Shown: piece by piece, positions 33,017 to 41,332 of the stretch
Layout: each line of letters starts with the position of its first letter
Position numbering within the stretch: position 1 is the stretch's first letter
NCBI GenBank assembly: GCA_009783705.1
Contig: WRCX01000002.1
Location: forward strand, 1 to 64,000
Length of the DNA stretch: 64,000 nt
Origin: Candidatus Bathycorpusculum hydrogenotrophicum
Lineage (GTDB): Archaea; Thermoproteota; Bathyarchaeia; Bathyarchaeales; Bathycorpusculaceae
Direction: 5' to 3'
The notes under the pieces: generated by a model
Told to the model about the DNA's origin: nothing
Database searches by the model: none
What the model saw: the letters and a program-made list of their open reading frames with translations, nothing else
Made by a program: the position numbers and the translations under genes

Positions 33017-34980
33017 TCCAAGACTCCCTGTGTGAATTGTTCGGATAATTCTTGGTTTTCCTTTACTATGTTTAGGTTCTCGGCTAGTTTTTCTAGTTCT
33101 TTTTGGATGTCGAGTCGGGAGTTGCTACGCAGGAGAATGTCGCCTATGGTTTTTTGTATGTCTTGTGCACCCTCTTTGAGGTCAGCTAGCACGGTCTCCA
33201 TTTTGCCCACAGTCATGGTGAACAGATCGATTTTTTGATAGAGCACATGCAAAACGTAGTCGTCGATAGTGTCTTTGACGGCTAAGTTGAAAATTGTTAC
33301 ATCGCGGTCTTGTTTGTAGCGATGTATTCTGCCGATGCGTTGTTCGATTTTCATGGGGTTCCAGTGCAAGTCATAGTTAAACAGCACACAGCAATTCTGT
33401 AGGTTGAGACCTTCTGCTGCGGCGTCGGTGGCGATGAGGTATTTGGTTTGGCCGCTCTTAAAGCTGGCAATCACTTGATCACGTTCAGCTTGGTTCATAT
33501 CGCCCACATAGATAGCAGCTGGTCCAAATTGGTCGTTTAGCATTTCGTTGATTTTGCGGGCGGTTGTTTTGCGTAGACAGAAAATAACTGCTTGTTCGTT
33601 TGGAACTTCTCTTAGAACATTTTTTAGCAACTCCATTTTTGCGCTTTTTACTTTTTGGGCCATCTCGATTAGTTTGTTGGTCGCATCAGTTTCCATGGGG
33701 AAGCGTTGCTGGCGTTTTTTGAGTGATTCTATGGATGCGTAGGGTGAACTTGAGAAGGATTGTTGGAGAGTGATGGCTTGGAAGACTAAAATGGCGTTGC
33801 TCTGGGAAGCTGTCATTTTTCTTGAGGGGTTTTCGGCAATTAGGGTTTCGATGGTTTTGAAGTGGTTGTCGCTGACTTTGCGCAGGTATTGGGTTGCTTC
33901 TTCGATGAATTCGCGTTCGTAATCGTTGGGTTCAAGGGTTCGGGATTCTACGCATCGTTTTGTGAAGGGGATGCCTGTTTGTTCTCGGAGGGTGCGACAC
34001 ATAACGTCTTGGAGAGTGTGTTTGAGATAGTTTGCTTCTTGGGGTCGAACTACTCGGCTTCTAACATCTTCTGCGAATCGGGAGATAAATGCGCGTTCGC
34101 TGTCTAGGAGGCCGGGTTGGATCAGATCGACAATGCTGTAGAGATCGGTTAGTCGGTTGCATAGGGGGGTTGCGGTTAGCAGGAGCAGGTGGTTTTTGCG
34201 CAGATCGGAGAGTGCGGTTCGGCTTTTGCTGTGGGTGTTGCGAAATGCGTGGGCTTCATCGACCATGACTAGGTCCCAGGTTCGGTTTGTGAGTGCGGGG
34301 TAGTTTTTTAGGAGCATGTTGTGGGAGCAGATTAGGCGGGTGTTGGTTGTTAGTTTGGCGCGTTTTCCTGCGCCGTTGGCGATGGTGAAGGTTTCGCCGA
34401 ATTTTTCAGCCATCTCGCTTTTCCATTGCGAGAGGAGGCTTTTGGGTGCAATAATTAGCACTGAGTTGATTTCTTCTCTTAGCACCAACTCTTTCATAAT
34501 TAGGCCGGCTTCGATGGTTTTGCCCAAACCCACCTCGTCGGCTAATATGGCATTTGAGTTCATTTCGTTTATAACTTGCAGTGCGGTGTGCAGCTGAAAG
34601 TTGTAGGGGATTAGTTTTGTGCGTATGGCATCCACTGAGATGAGATGATCGATTTTGTCGGTTTGTTTGAGTTGGGAGGCTTGGATGCTTAGCTGGAAGC
34701 TGTTTAGGGATGTATAATTGGTTTTTTGAATTTGTTTTTTTATGTTAAGAGGGTCGGTATAGGTGATGGTGTATTTGTGTTTGGTTTTTTTGTTATTTTC
34801 GGGGTCGTCGAGTTCGCATACAATTGTTGTTTGTTCAGGGTTGGGTTCTTTATTTTTTTTTGGTTTGGGTTTGGGGTTTGGGTATAGGTCAACAATTGCA
34901 GGTGCGGAGTCGAGTGTGATTTCGGGTTGGGGGGGTTGGCTGGTTTGTTTTTTTGGGCTTTGAGACAAGAGTATCGACAT
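33013..34980 (-). CDS. SNF2/RapA-like superfamily 2 helicase
   Basis: A 655-residue Swi2/Snf2 ATPase. Motifs: ADEVGLGKTIEAGL (I, about 145-158), VLIIAPKSLLSQWKSEM (Ia), MVDEAHAF (II, about 240), LLLTATPLCNRLTDLYS (III), QAVIFCLRKT (IV), YLIATDAAAEGLNLQNC (V) and QRIGRIHRYKQ (VI). The first 100 residues are low-complexity Pro/Lys/Asn-rich. It would translocate on double-stranded DNA and remodel bound complexes. It heads the operon with the zinc-finger and Mrr-like genes, has no methylase or specificity subunit beside it, and resembles the translocases used by several defence systems. Confidence 0.88.
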   Translation of the reverse strand: MSILLSQSPKKQTSQPPQPEITLDSAPAIVDLYPNPKPKPKKNKEPNPEQTTIVCELDDPENNKKTKHKYTITYTDPLNIKKQIQKTNYTSLNSFQLSIQASQLKQTDKIDHLISVDAIRTKLIPYNFQLHTALQVINEMNSNAILADEVGLGKTIEAGLIMKELVLREEINSVLIIAPKSLLSQWKSEMAEKFGETFTIANGAGKRAKLTTNTRLICSHNMLLKNYPALTNRTWDLVMVDEAHAFRNTHSKSRTALSDLRKNHLLLLTATPLCNRLTDLYSIVDLIQPGLLDSERAFISRFAEDVRSRVVRPQEANYLKHTLQDVMCRTLREQTGIPFTKRCVESRTLEPNDYEREFIEEATQYLRKVSDNHFKTIETLIAENPSRKMTASQSNAILVFQAITLQQSFSSSPYASIESLKKRQQRFPMETDATNKLIEMAQKVKSAKMELLKNVLREVPNEQAVIFCLRKTTARKINEMLNDQFGPAAIYVGDMNQAERDQVIASFKSGQTKYLIATDAAAEGLNLQNCCVLFNYDLHWNPMKIEQRIGRIHRYKQDRDVTIFNLAVKDTIDDYVLHVLYQKIDLFTMTVGKMETVLADLKEGAQDIQKTIGDILLRSNSRLDIQKELEKLAENLNIVKENQELSEQFTQGVLD

Positions 34981-35393
34981 TTACTGACTGTTTGGATATA
35001 AAAACCTGAAATGCAACTCTTGGGTGGTTGTGTGTTCTTCGGATAGTGCATATGCTGATTTCATATACAAAGGGTCATTAATTTGGAAATTTTTTTCATT
35101 TGAGTTTGAGGGTTTGGGGGTTATATTAACGGGTTTGGTGGGTATGGCGGGTTATTGTTGAGGCAACACCCATTTTTGAGGATTGTTTTGGGTTGGGTTG
35201 TTTTTGACATATTTGTGTTAAAAGTGTACAGGTAAAAAAAAGGCCAAAAATCAGCCAATTAAGCGGTTGTTTTTAGGGTTGTTTTGGCTATAGCTCAAGA
35301 ATTTAAGCGATTTCGTTAGTTAAGGCAGCCTCGTTAGCGTTTAGTAATTTTTAAATATAAATTGAAGCTTTCTGTCCTTTTGAGGTTATTAAC
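34981..35393. other. Intergenic region between SNF2 operon and a tiny gene
   Basis: About 410 bases with a G/T-rich first part (around 35100-35180) and no RNA gene or long reading frame. It should contain the promoter for the minus-strand SNF2 operon and, at 35350-35357, a TATA-like TTTAAATA for the tiny plus-strand frame at 35394. Confidence 0.5.
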
Positions 35394-35444
35394 GTGGCTA
35401 AGGCGGCAAAAAAAGATACAAAAAAGGCTAAAAAGAAGAAATAA
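35394..35444 (+). CDS. Possible 16-residue basic peptide
   Basis: GTG at 35394 opens a frame reading MAKAAKKDTKKAKKKK and stops at TAA 35442-35444. A GAGGT ribosome-binding site lies at 35382-35386, seven bases before the start, and a TATA-like box at 35350-35357 is about 25-30 bases further up, so promoter, ribosome-binding site and frame are correctly spaced. The peptide is 10 Lys of 16 and histone-tail-like, so it should bind nucleic acid if made. It could also be a chance frame or the remnant of a longer basic protein. Confidence 0.4.
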   Translation: MAKAAKKDTKKAKKKK

Positions 35445-35621
35445 AGCCTCAACAGTTCTGCATCCACCCTCATTTTTCTTTCTAACTCTCAAACAACCAA
35501 CAAACAATAACTAAGTCAAAGTAGACATAAAAACGCCAACACCCAACATAGCACAGAATTTAGTTAAAAAAAGCTTTATCTTATCATCCGCCTAGACTAT
35601 AATAATGAACGGTGAATTTAT

Positions 35622-36539
35622 GTGCAAACCAGTCCGTTAAGCATAACCCTTGCCGGCTTAGAGTTAACCAACCCCACCATGCTAGCATCAGGCATCATGG
35701 GATACACAGCAGAATCCTTTCTCCAAGTAGCCAAAGGCGGCGCAGGAGCTATCGTTACCAAATCCATAGGCACCCAGCCCCGAGCAGGCTATGCAAACCC
35801 CATTGTTGTACAAACAAAAGCCGGACTGCTAAACGCTGTAGGACTCCCCAACCCCGGCATCGACATATTTGCTGAAGAAATCAAATACACCAAAACCCTG
35901 CTGCACATACCCCTAATTGTCAGCATCTTTGGTTACTCAGCCGAAGACTATGCAACAGCCGCCAAAAAAGCCACAGAAGCAGGCGCAGACGCAGTGGAAC
36001 TCAACGTTTCATGCCCCCATGTAAAACAAACAGGCGCTGAAATCGGACAGAGCCCCAAACTACTTGCTGAAGTCGTCCAGCAAGTTAAAGCCGTCATCAA
36101 CAAACCCCTCATCGTTAAACTCTCACCCAACGTCACCGACATAGGAGTGCTTGCACAAACCGCCGTGGAAGCAGGCGCAGACGCACTAACAGCAGTCAAC
36201 ACCCTAAGAGCACTGGCCATTGATAGTGAAACCCAGCTACCAATCTTAAGCAACATAAAAGGCGGCATGTCAGGCCCAGCAATCAAACCCGTGGCCCTGC
36301 GCTGTGTCTATGATTTGGCACAAATTGTTGAGGTGCCCATAATTGGCTGCGGAGGAATCACAAACTGGCAAGATGCAGTCGAGTTCTTCTTAGCAGGCGC
36401 CTCAGCAGTACAAATTGGAACCGCCGTTGCTGATAACATGGAGGTTTTCAGCAGCATAACTAAGGGCGTGGAGACCTACTTGAGACAAAAACATTATGGA
36501 AGTATAAAGGAGATTATCGGGCTTGCTCACCGGAAATAA
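35622..36539 (+). CDS. pyrD: Dihydroorotate dehydrogenase, catalytic subunit (PyrD, type 1B)
   Basis: FMN barrel enzyme of pyrimidine synthesis, 305 residues, that oxidises dihydroorotate to orotate. Motifs: GLELTNPTMLASGIMGYT, GAGAIVTKSIGTQPRAGYANP, GLLNAVGLPNPGI, ELNVSCPHVKQTG (catalytic Cys loop of the class 1B form), IVKLSPNVTDI, GGMSGPAIKPVALRCVYD and IIGCGGITNWQDAVEFFLAGASAVQIGTA. The Cys and the following pyrK gene indicate the NAD-dependent 1B type. The start is GTG at 35622. Confidence 0.93.
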   Translation: MQTSPLSITLAGLELTNPTMLASGIMGYTAESFLQVAKGGAGAIVTKSIGTQPRAGYANPIVVQTKAGLLNAVGLPNPGIDIFAEEIKYTKTLLHIPLIVSIFGYSAEDYATAAKKATEAGADAVELNVSCPHVKQTGAEIGQSPKLLAEVVQQVKAVINKPLIVKLSPNVTDIGVLAQTAVEAGADALTAVNTLRALAIDSETQLPILSNIKGGMSGPAIKPVALRCVYDLAQIVEVPIIGCGGITNWQDAVEFFLAGASAVQIGTAVADNMEVFSSITKGVETYLRQKHYGSIKEIIGLAHRK

Positions 36540-36543
36540 CACA

Positions 36544-37332
36544 ATGCGAATCACCCAAATAGTAAACATACGCACCGAGAGCCCCTCAGTTAAAACCTAC
36601 ACATTTGTAGATAAACTCTGCAGTGAGGCTCGTCCAGGACAATTTTTGATGCTCTGGATTCCAGGTATAGACGAGATTCCGCTAAGTATCATGGACACAT
36701 CCAATGATCTAGTTTCGGTTGCAGTTAAAGCTGTAGGAGACGCCACACGACACCTCCACAGCCTTGAAGCAGGCGCAACCATAGGCATACGGGGACCCTT
36801 TGGCACCAGCTTCAGTGAGAACACAGGCAGAGTGCTTCTAATTGGCGGCGGAACCGGAATCGCCCCCCTGCTGTTTTTAGCAAAACAACTCCAAACAAAA
36901 ACCGCACATCTGGCCTTTGTAGAGGGCGCTAAAACTAAGGCAGAGTTGCTTTTTGTCAGAGAACTCGGCGGAGTATGTCAAGAGCAGAATCTAATAACCA
37001 CCACCGACGATGGAACAGCTGGACTTCAATGCCTCGTCACCCAACCACTGGCAACCCTGCTTGATAAGGAACACTTTGATATGATCTATACCTGTGGACC
37101 CGAAATTATGGTTAAAAAAATCTTTGAACTAACCGAGCAACACAAACTGCCCCTAGAGGCAAGCTTGGAGAGACTGATGCGATGCGGCATCGGCTTGTGC
37201 GGAAGTTGCATGCTTGGCAAATACCGCGTTTGTCGAGACGGCCCAGTATTTACATCAACTCAGCTACGAGAAGTTAGAGATGAACTAGGAATTTCAAAAA
37301 TAGGCTTTGACGGATCACGCATACCCATCTAA
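36544..37332 (+). CDS. pyrK: Dihydroorotate dehydrogenase electron-transfer subunit (PyrK)
   Basis: FAD and [2Fe-2S] protein that passes electrons from PyrD to NAD. It has an N-terminal FAD-binding barrel (PGQFLMLWIPGIDEIPLSI), an NAD-binding part (VLLIGGGTGIAPLLFLAKQL, TCGPEIM) and a C-terminal cluster with four Cys (MRCGIGLCGSCMLGKYRVCRDGP). I begin at ATG 36544 (MRITQIV), just after the pyrD stop; an in-frame start 21 bases earlier would overlap pyrD. The two genes form an operon. Confidence 0.92.
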   Translation: MRITQIVNIRTESPSVKTYTFVDKLCSEARPGQFLMLWIPGIDEIPLSIMDTSNDLVSVAVKAVGDATRHLHSLEAGATIGIRGPFGTSFSENTGRVLLIGGGTGIAPLLFLAKQLQTKTAHLAFVEGAKTKAELLFVRELGGVCQEQNLITTTDDGTAGLQCLVTQPLATLLDKEHFDMIYTCGPEIMVKKIFELTEQHKLPLEASLERLMRCGIGLCGSCMLGKYRVCRDGPVFTSTQLREVRDELGISKIGFDGSRIPI

Positions 37333-37446
37333 GAGAACAAATAACAAACAGGCACAAAAGCAAGAACATAAAAGCAAGTTAAGGGCCGATTTTTAGGCCC
37401 TTTAAATATATACCAAAAATAAGCAGAAAGCTCAACCATTTTTTGG

Positions 37447-38100
37447 TTATATGTATTTACTTGCTTCTTTAAGGGACAGGTTTGCCAGTTTATCGCTATG
37501 TGTTGCTATAAATGAACGTACCCAGGTTGGGTTTGTCTTGCTATACTCACGTAAACTCCAGCCGATAGCTTTGTTGATGAAAAATTCGGTTTGTCCAAAA
37601 TTGTTAATGATTATTTGTTCTAGGAGGGCAGTGTTGGTTTTTTCTTTTCGCATCAGTTGATGGTCGATGGCAATACGCCTTAACCAAAAGTTGGAATCAG
37701 TGCTCCATTCAAGCAAAACAGAGTTAACTTCGGGAAAATTGAGGGCTATTCCGCCTATAATTCGATCTAGACAATCAATCGTGTCCCACCATGATTTGGT
37801 AGTGGCAATTTTTTTTAAGTGAGAAATATCGGCAGGCACAAGCAACTTTGCAAGCATTGTTAGATAGTCTAGGGCTAAATATTGAAATTCACGCTCTTTT
37901 ACCCAACATTGATCAATAAATGCCCAGTTTATGTCAGTTTCTTTTTTAGCGAATTGCAAAAAATTTTTTGAAATTGCTCTACGCTTAGGTGTGGGAATGC
38001 CTAAAAAAGGGAACATATCACGCATGTATTTACTCATCTTAGCCGCAGATTGAGAGTCAGCAGCAACAGTGTACTCTTCAAATATTGTTTGGTAGTCCAC
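37447..38100 (-). CDS. AlkD-like DNA alkylation repair protein
   Basis: A 217-residue HEAT-like helical protein of the AlkD/DUF1061 family of DNA glycosylases that remove alkylated bases. The typical pieces are present: KYMRDMFPFLGIPTPKRRAISK, EREFQYLALDYL, SWWDTIDCLDRIIGGIAL (Trp/Asp of the catalytic cleft), NFWLRRIAIDHQL, and TEFFINKAIGWSLREYSKTNPTWVRSFI. It converges on pyrK from the right and is not in an operon. Confidence 0.88.
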   Translation of the reverse strand: MDYQTIFEEYTVAADSQSAAKMSKYMRDMFPFLGIPTPKRRAISKNFLQFAKKETDINWAFIDQCWVKEREFQYLALDYLTMLAKLLVPADISHLKKIATTKSWWDTIDCLDRIIGGIALNFPEVNSVLLEWSTDSNFWLRRIAIDHQLMRKEKTNTALLEQIIINNFGQTEFFINKAIGWSLREYSKTNPTWVRSFIATHSDKLANLSLKEASKYI

Positions 38101-38470
38101 AGTTAGGCCTCCAATATTTAGGTGAATGCGTGCATATAACTTTATTATTCTACTGGTTGCAACTCTTTAGCCTATCTACGAAGGTACGATTATAAGAGTA
38201 AACACCACGCGTATAGATTTTTGACTTGCAGGGGGTTTGTTAAGAGGGATAACAAGGGTTGTTGGCATATTTTTGCGGAATTTTTATATTTGTATATAAA
38301 AAAATACATAACGATGAAAAAATTTACAAGCAGATAGGGAGAGAGGCCGTCAACAGCAGTAAAAAGGCAAACTCGCATCTATTGCTTGTTAAATCACATA
38401 TCTGCGGTTAAGTCGCGTCCCAGTAAAAATATTTAACGCAGAGATAAAAACAGATAGGCAAGGTAAGCGG
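38101..38470. other. Leader region of the folate operon
   Basis: 370 bases between the AlkD-like gene and folE, which diverge. A TATA-like box TATATTTGTATATAAA lies near 38286-38301. If transcription starts about 25 bases below it, folE has a leader of roughly 140 bases. The leader includes an eight-codon frame, ATG AAA AAA ... TAG near 38313, and no riboswitch that I recognise. Confidence 0.4.
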
Positions 38471-39024
38471 ATGATCGATAAAAAGAGAATCGAAAACGCA
38501 GTAAAAGAAATCTTGTTTGCGATCGGCGAGGATCCTAACCGAGAAGGGCTGGTTGAAACACCTGCAAGAGTAGCAGATATGTATGCAGAGATATTTGCTG
38601 GACTGCACACTAACCCAAAAGGTTGCACCAAGATTTTCCATGAACACGAAAACAGCGGCCTTGTGGTGGTAAAAGATATTGCATTTCAATCGGTATGTGA
38701 ACACCACCTAATACCGTTCATAGGCAAAGCATGTATAGCCTACAGCCCAATGGCGGCCGCATACTGGGCCTCAGTAAAGCAGCCCGCATACTTGACATAT
38801 TATCAGCAAGACCCCAAGTGCAAGAGAGACTTACTGCACAGGTGGCTCAGACCATAATGGAAATCGTTGAACCCAAAGGCGTGTATGTCTACATTGAAGC
38901 CGAACACTTGTGCATGACCATGCGAGGGGTAAAAAAGCCAGGAGCAAAAACCGCCACCACATGCATAAAAGGCGAAATCAGCGAGAGCGATATCGCCACC
39001 GTTAGAGGCGGTAATTATAGCTAA
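38471..39024 (+). pseudogene. folE: GTP cyclohydrolase I (FolE) with a frameshift
   Basis: First enzyme of pterin synthesis (GTP to dihydroneopterin triphosphate). The first frame gives [31 protein letters not shown] and [19 protein letters not shown] with the zinc Cys and His. The second frame (from about 38750) gives [34 protein letters not shown] and [17 protein letters not shown] with the second zinc Cys. One base is missing at CCCAATGG (38746-38753); with CCCAAATGG the gene would read through as a normal protein of about 184 residues. Everything else is conserved and the operon continues intact, so either the mutation is recent or a base was lost in assembly. Confidence 0.85.
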
Positions 39025-39031
39025 TATAAGA

Positions 39032-40282
39032 ATGGTCTATCCAAAAAATATAGCTGAAGCAGAAAAAGAAATACACAAAATAGAAACCGATAACAACAAC
39101 CTCACAGAGCGGATAGCCAACAAAGCAGTTCAGTTATGCATGGTTATCGAGGATCTCACACCCTTTGTTGCAGACACAATTAAACAAGAAATAGCTAATG
39201 CCGGTGGAGAGGCACTTATTCAAAGAGGTGAGGATGATGGCGTGCTGGGAAATACAACTGCTTTTATTGTGGGCAATTTGGACCAAGTAAAAAAGTTGAT
39301 TAGAAAACTGGAGCCACAACCAGAAACATTGGCCGACATAGGTTCTAAAATACAATTAGTCACACAAAGTGTGGAGAAGAAAGAACCTAGCTATTATTGC
39401 TGCAAAGAACACAGACTTGAAATCGGTAAAAAAACATACACCGTGGGCATCTTAAACATCACTACAGATTCATTTTCAGGCGATGGCCTGCTGCTAACAG
39501 AGACAGCAAATCAGGCACTCAGAGAAACCCCCAATAATTCATCGGGTAGATTGCAGATCAAAGATAGGGACTTACTTATTGAGGCGGCTTGTTGTAGAGC
39601 AGAAAAAATGGTTGCCGAGGGAGCTGATATAATTGATGTGGGAGGCGAATCCACAAGACCAGGCTATACCGTGGTGGATGATAGAGAAGAATTAGATAGA
39701 ATCATAGGTGTTGTGGAGCAGTTGGTCAAAACGCTCAAGGTGCCCATTTCGGTTGATACCTCAAAATTATATGTTGCTGAAAATGTTCTCAAAGCAGGCG
39801 CACATATCATAAATGATGTTAATGGATTGATAAAAGAACCTAAAATTGCGGAGCGGGCAGCCGCATATGGGGCAGGGGTTATTGCCATGCACAACCCCGA
39901 CGGTCCCATTAGCGGAGATATTTTTAGTCACATCACCCATTCTTTGAGAAAAAGTGCAGATATAGCAAGAAGAGCAGGGTTAAAACCAGAAAACATCATG
40001 TTGGATCCAGGGATAGGGTTTGGTAAAACCTTGGAACAAAATTTAGAAGTCATGCGACGACTCGAGGAACTCAAATGCTTAGGCTATCCGGTTTTGCTGG
40101 GTACTTCAAGAAAATCCATGATAGGCAGAGTTTTGGATCTGCCAGTAAATGAGCGCCTAGAGGGCACAGCCGCTACAGTTACCCTTGGGATTGCAAAAGG
40201 GGTTGATTTCATAAGGGTACATGATATAAAAGAGATGCATCGAGTCGCAGAGATGAGCGATGCAATGATCAGAGGAATATAA
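39032..40282 (+). CDS. folP: Dihydropteroate synthase (FolP) with N-terminal extension
   Basis: It joins the pterin diphosphate to p-aminobenzoate. The barrel spans about residues 130-416: YTVGILNITTDSFSGDG, GADIIDVGGESTRPGYTVV, PISVDTSKLYVAENVLKAGAHIINDVNG, GVIAMHNPDG, MLDPGIGFGKTLEQNLEVM, PVLLGTSRKSMIGRVL and IRVHDIKEM. The first 110 residues are a separate helical region (IANKAVQLCMVIEDLTPFVADTI, NLDQVKKLIRKLEPQPETL). A TTDSFSGDG in place of the usual TPDSFSDGG is a mild variant. It starts seven bases after folE and touches folBK. Confidence 0.9.
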   Translation: MVYPKNIAEAEKEIHKIETDNNNLTERIANKAVQLCMVIEDLTPFVADTIKQEIANAGGEALIQRGEDDGVLGNTTAFIVGNLDQVKKLIRKLEPQPETLADIGSKIQLVTQSVEKKEPSYYCCKEHRLEIGKKTYTVGILNITTDSFSGDGLLLTETANQALRETPNNSSGRLQIKDRDLLIEAACCRAEKMVAEGADIIDVGGESTRPGYTVVDDREELDRIIGVVEQLVKTLKVPISVDTSKLYVAENVLKAGAHIINDVNGLIKEPKIAERAAAYGAGVIAMHNPDGPISGDIFSHITHSLRKSADIARRAGLKPENIMLDPGIGFGKTLEQNLEVMRRLEELKCLGYPVLLGTSRKSMIGRVLDLPVNERLEGTAATVTLGIAKGVDFIRVHDIKEMHRVAEMSDAMIRGI

Positions 40283-41242
40283 ATGTCAACACCGATACAA
40301 CAACATTGCGATAAGATACTAATTGAGGGCCTAAAAGCCTGGGGAAAACATGGGGTTTTAGATTTTGAGAAACAATACCCTCAAGCATTTACAGTTGATA
40401 TGGAAATATATGCAGATCTATCAAAGGCCTACGCAAGTGATAATTTAGAGGACACCGTAAATTACGCCAGTATTTATGAAGCAATAAAGTCAGTTATTGA
40501 AACGCAGAGTTTTAGGCTTGTTGAGCGGCTGGCTTTTGTGATTTTAGAAACAGTTTTTCATCATGATGTGCGAATACAGAGAATTAAGATTCGGTTGATA
40601 AAAAATAAAGCCCCCCTAGACGGACAAGTTGATAGTATTGGGGTGGAGATTGAAAAGAACAGAACCCAAGTTTTGCTACAAGATACGTGTGAGAGCACAG
40701 AGACAAATGTTAACGCAAAGACAAGTGCAAAAACAGAGACTGATGAGGGATATAGAGCAGTACTAGCATTGGGGTCAAACGTCGGCGAGAGACATCAAAA
40801 TATGCAGAAAGCACTAGAAATGTTGTCTGATTGTGGCGGCATCGTTATTTTAAATAAGTCCAAATTGTATGAAACCGAACCGGTGGGTTATGTTAATCAA
40901 GAAAAATTCTACAATGCCGCAATCCTTGTTCAAACCACATTAAATCCGTTTGATTTGTACAGTAAAATAAAGGATATTGAAAATAATTTAGGACGACAAA
41001 AAACGTTCAGATGGGGTCCAAGACTCATAGATATTGACATAATAGCATATGAACGATGCGTAATCAACACCAAAGGGTTGACTTTGCCACACAAAGAATA
41101 CATGCAAAGAGCATTTGTTCTAAAGCCCATCTCAGATATGCCCGATGCAGTCGAAGTTACAGGCTTAAATACGACCCTTATAGAAAAAATGACCACATGC
41201 GCAAACGATTACCAAGGCCTAAAATACATTGGCTCGCTATGA
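40283..41242 (+). CDS. folK: FolB-FolK fusion (dihydroneopterin aldolase / HPPK)
   Basis: Bifunctional pterin enzyme. Residues 1-120 are dihydroneopterin aldolase (ILIEGLKAWGKHGVLDFEKQYPQAFTVDMEI, TVNYASIYEAI, FRLVERLAFVILETVF with the catalytic Lys in IKIRLIKNKAPL). A polar linker (about 125-155) follows, then HPPK (AVLALGSNVGERHQNMQKALEML, SKLYETEPVGYVNQEKFYNAAI, LGRQKTFRWGPRLIDIDII, LTLPHKEYMQRAFVLKPISDM), which phosphorylates the pterin with ATP. The fusion order B-K is bacterial in style. It directly abuts folP, completing the pathway from GTP to dihydropteroate apart from dephosphorylation. Confidence 0.92.
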   Translation: MSTPIQQHCDKILIEGLKAWGKHGVLDFEKQYPQAFTVDMEIYADLSKAYASDNLEDTVNYASIYEAIKSVIETQSFRLVERLAFVILETVFHHDVRIQRIKIRLIKNKAPLDGQVDSIGVEIEKNRTQVLLQDTCESTETNVNAKTSAKTETDEGYRAVLALGSNVGERHQNMQKALEMLSDCGGIVILNKSKLYETEPVGYVNQEKFYNAAILVQTTLNPFDLYSKIKDIENNLGRQKTFRWGPRLIDIDIIAYERCVINTKGLTLPHKEYMQRAFVLKPISDMPDAVEVTGLNTTLIEKMTTCANDYQGLKYIGSL

Positions 41243-41332
41243 GCACTACAAAACACAAATTTTTCATATTCCCATGGTTAATATAAAAAGCGACAGTTAT
41301 AAAAAGCGAGAAAACAAAAGTCGTCTCTCAAA

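Noticed and set aside
38306..38470. Folate-type riboswitch in the folE leader
   Set aside because: No conserved core of a tetrahydrofolate or other known riboswitch is visible.
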